Origin: Dyella_B sp035508595
GTDB taxonomy: Bacteria > Pseudomonadota > Gammaproteobacteria > Xanthomonadales > Rhodanobacteraceae
Assembly (NCBI GenBank): GCA_035508595.1
Contig: DATJMR010000121.1
Coordinates: forward strand, 1-25,404
DNA: 25,404 nucleotides
Direction: 5' to 3'
Of the stretch, positions 22,902 through 25,404 are shown one piece after another; within the stretch, counting starts at the first letter, position 1, and every line of letters starts with the position of its first letter. The notes under the pieces are model-generated. The model ran no database searches and was not told where the DNA came from. It was given only the letters and a program-made list of their open reading frames with translations. The translations under genes and the position numbers were made by a program.

Positions 22902-23468
22902 TTATTTCACCGGTGCCATCAAGTGCTGATAAGGCGTGCCGGCCCACATCACATAGGGCGCGGACGTGTCCGGGTCCGGATTCTTCGGATACATGTCGTA
23001 AAAACTGGGATCGGCACCCACGATCATGAAATGCGGTCCGGTCTTGATCCAATGATTGCTGGGTAACGGTTGTTTTGCGTAAGGGTCGGTATTGCTGGCA
23101 TCGGTACCGCCTTGGAGCATGTACATCACGCCGATTTTTCCGGCGGGCGGCGGTTGATGAGCCATCCACGCCTGCGCCCATGCCAGTGCATTCTTGTCCA
23201 TGCACATGGGGTCCGGACCGGGTGTCGCGGGGTTGTCCGGCATGCAGGTGTAACCGTTGGTGCCCTGGCGCAACGTGCGCATGGTGCCGTCCGGATTCAT
23301 GGCGACGATGGTTGCGCCCTTGGCCACGCCAGGCGGTGCTGCATGCATGGCGCTAGCTATCAGTTGCGCATCGCTGGGCATGGGCTTATTGGCTGCCCAT
23401 GCGCCGCTCGCGGCGACGAGCATGGCAGCGACGACGGTGATGTGGTACCTCGATCCGATCGCACGCAT
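22902..23468 (-). CDS. Exported conserved protein of unknown function
   Basis: A 188-residue protein with a Sec signal peptide: MRAIGSRYH, a hydrophobic core, and a probable cut after AWA (25). The mature part has conserved-looking blocks rich in Pro, Gly, Trp and Met: MNPDGTMRTLRQGTNGYTCM (57-76), PGPDPMCMDKNALAWAQAWM (83-102), IGVMYMLQGG near 112-122 and TSAPYVMWAGTPYQHLMAPV at the end. Cysteines C75 and C89 could form a periplasmic disulfide. I remember similar proteins annotated only as hypothetical and assign no function. AGGAGG sits 4 bases before the chosen ATG; an earlier ATG at 23498 is less likely. It lies upstream of the catalase-like/b561 pair on the same strand, with a 256-base gap, and is divergent from hutU. 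Confidence 0.85.
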   Translation of the reverse strand: MRAIGSRYHITVVAAMLVAASGAWAANKPMPSDAQLIASAMHAAPPGVAKGATIVAMNPDGTMRTLRQGTNGYTCMPDNPATPGPDPMCMDKNALAWAQAWMAHQPPPAGKIGVMYMLQGGTDASNTDPYAKQPLPSNHWIKTGPHFMIVGADPSFYDMYPKNPDPDTSAPYVMWAGTPYQHLMAPVK

Positions 23469-23593
23469 AAGGCCTCCTGCGTCGGTTGAGCAGGCCATCC
23501 CGGGTTCCGTCGGCGAGTCTGGACGCCGGTTCCATGGCTGTCAATGCGTCGTGAAGCCTGCCGCCGAAAGCCCTGCTTTTTGCCGCACTGCAG

Positions 23594-23623
23594 TTGGCGG
23601 CCTCGAAACGGGACGACCATAAT
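23594..23623 (+). promoter_or_regulatory. Candidate sigma-70 promoter of hutU
   Basis: TTGGCG (23594-23599) and CATAAT (23618-23623) are separated by 18 bases. A 5-3-5 palindrome GGGGA-CTT-TCCCC (23625-23637) sits exactly where transcription would start, a good place for a repressor. The gap from 23469 to 23658 otherwise holds the divergent promoter of the exported protein and no other gene. Confidence 0.4.
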
Positions 23624-23658
23624 TGGGGACTTTCCCCTTGGCAGTCGTAGGAATTCCG

Positions 23659-25329
23659 ATGAACGCCCCCACTCGTATCGACACCACCCGCACCATCCAC
23701 GCGCCGCGCGGCACCGAGCTCACCTGCAAAAGCTGGCTCACCGAAGCCCCGTACCGCATGATCCAGAACAACCTGGACCCCGCCGTGGCGGAAAACCCGG
23801 CTGAGCTGGTGGTCTACGGCGGCATCGGCCGCGCGGCGCGCAACTGGGAGTGCTTCGACGCCATCCTGCGCGCGCTGCGCGATCTCAACGACAACGAAAC
23901 GCTGCTGGTGCAATCCGGTAAGCCGGTGGGCGTGTTTCCCACCCATCCCGACGCGCCGCGCGTGCTGATCGCCAACTCCAACCTGGTACCGGCGTGGGCA
24001 AACTGGGAACACTTCAACGAGCTCGATAAGAAAGGCCTGATGATGTACGGCCAGATGACGGCCGGTTCGTGGATCTACATCGGTTCGCAAGGCATCGTGC
24101 AAGGCACCTACGAAACCTTCGTGGAAATGGGGCGCCAGCATTACAACGGCAGCTTGAAAGGCAAATGGATTCTCACCGCGGGTCTGGGCGGCATGGGCGG
24201 CGCGCAGCCGCTGGCCGCCTCGCTGGCCGGTGCGTGCAGTTTGAATATCGAATGCCAGCAAAGCCGCATCGATTTCCGCCTGAAGACGCGTTACGTCGAC
24301 GAGCAGGCCACCGATCTGGACGACGCGCTCGCACGCATCGAGACATACACCAAGGCCGGCGAAGCCAAATCCATCGCCTTGCTCGGCAATGCCGCCGATG
24401 TGCTGCCGGAACTGGTGCGCCGTGGCGTGAAGCCGGATGCGGTGACCGATCAAACCAGCGCACACGATCCGGTCAACGGCTATTTGCCGCAAGGCTGGAC
24501 GGTGGAACAGTGGTTCGAACGCCGCAAGAGCGATCCTGCCGGCACCGCCAAAGCCGCCAAGCAGTCCATGAAAAAGCATGTGGATGCCATGCTCGCTTTC
24601 CACGTGCAAGGTGTGCCTACGTTCGATTACGGCAACAACATTCGCCAGATGGCCAAAGACGAAGGCTGCGTCAACGCCTTCGATTTCCCCGGTTTTGTGC
24701 CGGCTTTCGTGCGCCCGTTGTTTTGCCGCGGCGTGGGGCCGTTCCGTTGGGTCGCGCTTTCCGGCGATCCGGAAGACATCATGAAAACCGATGCCAAAGT
24801 GAAGGAACTGATCCCCGACGATCAGCACCTGCACAACTGGTTGGACATGGCCGGGAAGCGCATCGACTTTCAGGGACTGCCGGCACGCATTTGCTGGGTC
24901 GGCCTAGGTCAGCGCCACAGACTTGGCCTGGCGTTCAACGAAATGGTGCGCAAAGGCGAATTGAAAGCGCCTATCGTGATCGGCCGCGATCATCTGGATT
25001 CCGGTTCCGTCGCCAGCCCCAATCGCGAAACCGAAGCCATGAAGGATGGCAGCGATGCCGTGTCCGATTGGCCGTTGCTCAATGCATTGCTCAACACCGC
25101 TGGCGGTGCAACCTGGGTGAGCTTCCATCATGGCGGTGGCGTTGGCATGGGTTACAGTCAGCACAGCGGCGTGGTGATCGTGTGCGATGGCACCGAGGCG
25201 GCGGATAAGCGTATTGCGCGGGTGCTGTGGAACGATCCGGGTACCGGTGTGATGCGACATGCGGACGCGGGGTATGACATCGCTGTGCAGTGCGCGAAAG
25301 AACAGGGGTTGAAGCTGCCGATGCTTTGA
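23659..25329 (+). CDS. hutU: Urocanate hydratase (urocanase)
   Basis: Cytoplasmic NAD+-dependent enzyme of 556 residues that hydrates urocanate to 4-imidazolone-5-propanoate, the second step of histidine degradation; HutI (2430-3656) takes the product. The NAD-binding GLGGMGGAQPLA segment, FCRGVGPFRWVALSGDP, the family signature FQGLPARICW, and the long near-invariant stretch from PIVIGRDHLDSGSVASPNR to GGGVGMGYSQHSG are all present. Length is normal for the family. The ATG at 23659 has TAGGA 6 bases before it; the in-frame ATG at 23623 lies within the -10 and would add 12 non-homologous residues. It is monocistronic, flanked by a divergent gene and a strong terminator, so hutH is not downstream of it. 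Confidence 0.98.
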   Translation: MNAPTRIDTTRTIHAPRGTELTCKSWLTEAPYRMIQNNLDPAVAENPAELVVYGGIGRAARNWECFDAILRALRDLNDNETLLVQSGKPVGVFPTHPDAPRVLIANSNLVPAWANWEHFNELDKKGLMMYGQMTAGSWIYIGSQGIVQGTYETFVEMGRQHYNGSLKGKWILTAGLGGMGGAQPLAASLAGACSLNIECQQSRIDFRLKTRYVDEQATDLDDALARIETYTKAGEAKSIALLGNAADVLPELVRRGVKPDAVTDQTSAHDPVNGYLPQGWTVEQWFERRKSDPAGTAKAAKQSMKKHVDAMLAFHVQGVPTFDYGNNIRQMAKDEGCVNAFDFPGFVPAFVRPLFCRGVGPFRWVALSGDPEDIMKTDAKVKELIPDDQHLHNWLDMAGKRIDFQGLPARICWVGLGQRHRLGLAFNEMVRKGELKAPIVIGRDHLDSGSVASPNRETEAMKDGSDAVSDWPLLNALLNTAGGATWVSFHHGGGVGMGYSQHSGVVIVCDGTEAADKRIARVLWNDPGTGVMRHADAGYDIAVQCAKEQGLKLPML

Positions 25330-25358
25330 AGATCAACTGTTCTTTGCCAGGACTCTCC

Positions 25359-25393
25359 ATTACACCCTCACTATTGAGGGTGTAATTTTTTTT
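25359..25393 (+). terminator. Intrinsic terminator of hutU
   Basis: An 11-bp stem, ATTACACCCTC (25359-25369) with GAGGGTGTAAT (25376-25386), has a 6-base loop and eight T residues (25386-25393). It starts 29 bases after the hutU stop codon. Confidence 0.95.
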
Positions 25394-25404
25394 AGGTGGC
25401 GATT

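Noticed and set aside
22720..22929. 69-codon open frame between the catalase-like and exported-protein genes
   Set aside because: No ribosome binding site, overlaps the end of the exported-protein gene, and no recognisable motif.
23386..24834. 482-codon open frame on the minus strand
   Set aside because: Antisense to hutU and the start of the exported protein; no recognisable domain.

Overview
This is a GC-rich chromosomal window from a gammaproteobacterium. Gene content suggests the Xanthomonadales, most likely a Rhodanobacteraceae genus such as Dyella, Luteibacter or Rhodanobacter: a Thx-type small 30S protein, a phosphodiesterase matching the Xanthomonas NPP enzyme in length and catalytic residues, and histidine degradation by the HutF route. 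The family placement is inference from gene content only. I see no rRNA, tRNA, CRISPR array, insertion sequence, integrase or phage gene. Genes are densely packed and the region looks like core chromosome.

Layout. (1) 1-2141, a zinc block: a Zur-type Fur regulator, a MerC-like membrane protein behind a near-consensus Zur box, and a cation diffusion facilitator; all three proteins have histidine-rich ends. (2) 2220-2384, a tiny gene for ribosomal protein Thx, ending in a bidirectional terminator shared with hutI. (3) 2430-8211, a histidine-utilisation block: hutF on the plus strand, and divergently a GNAT/nitrilase fusion, a ClC chloride channel/antiporter and hutI, the last two sharing an ATGA overlap. 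(4) 8212-8543 has no gene but carries a long inverted repeat; a small WxxGxW lipoprotein gene follows. (5) 8733-14042: LysR regulator with divergent aldo/keto reductase, alpha/beta hydrolase, then an MFS exporter convergent with a second LysR regulator. (6) 14164-16864: lipoprotein nucleotide pyrophosphatase/phosphodiesterase, a DUF1348 protein, and a Tat-exported beta-carbonic anhydrase. (7) 17005-20941, all minus strand: an Ada-N/AraC/AlkA fusion overlapping ogt, then a DUF985 cupin and a BaiN-like flavoprotein with its terminator. (8) 21030-23468, minus strand: a membrane-anchored catalase-like protein with cytochrome b561, and an exported protein of unknown function. (9) 23659-25329, hutU with a strong terminator.

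How the genes fit together. HutU, HutI and HutF perform consecutive steps from urocanate to N-formylglutamate, but they are split into three transcription units. HutH (the first step), HutG (the last) and a HutC-type regulator are not in the window. The zinc genes look like a self-contained homeostasis unit. The Ada-AlkA/Ogt pair is an alkylation-repair operon whose damage sensor is fused to the glycosylase. The catalase-like/b561 pair looks like a membrane-anchored heme redox module. No wholly new system is evident. The best candidates for new biology are the Zur-box-controlled MerC-like gene with the long palindrome behind it, the GNAT-nitrilase/ClC/hutI gene set, the repeat element after hutF, and the exported orphan protein at 22902-23468.
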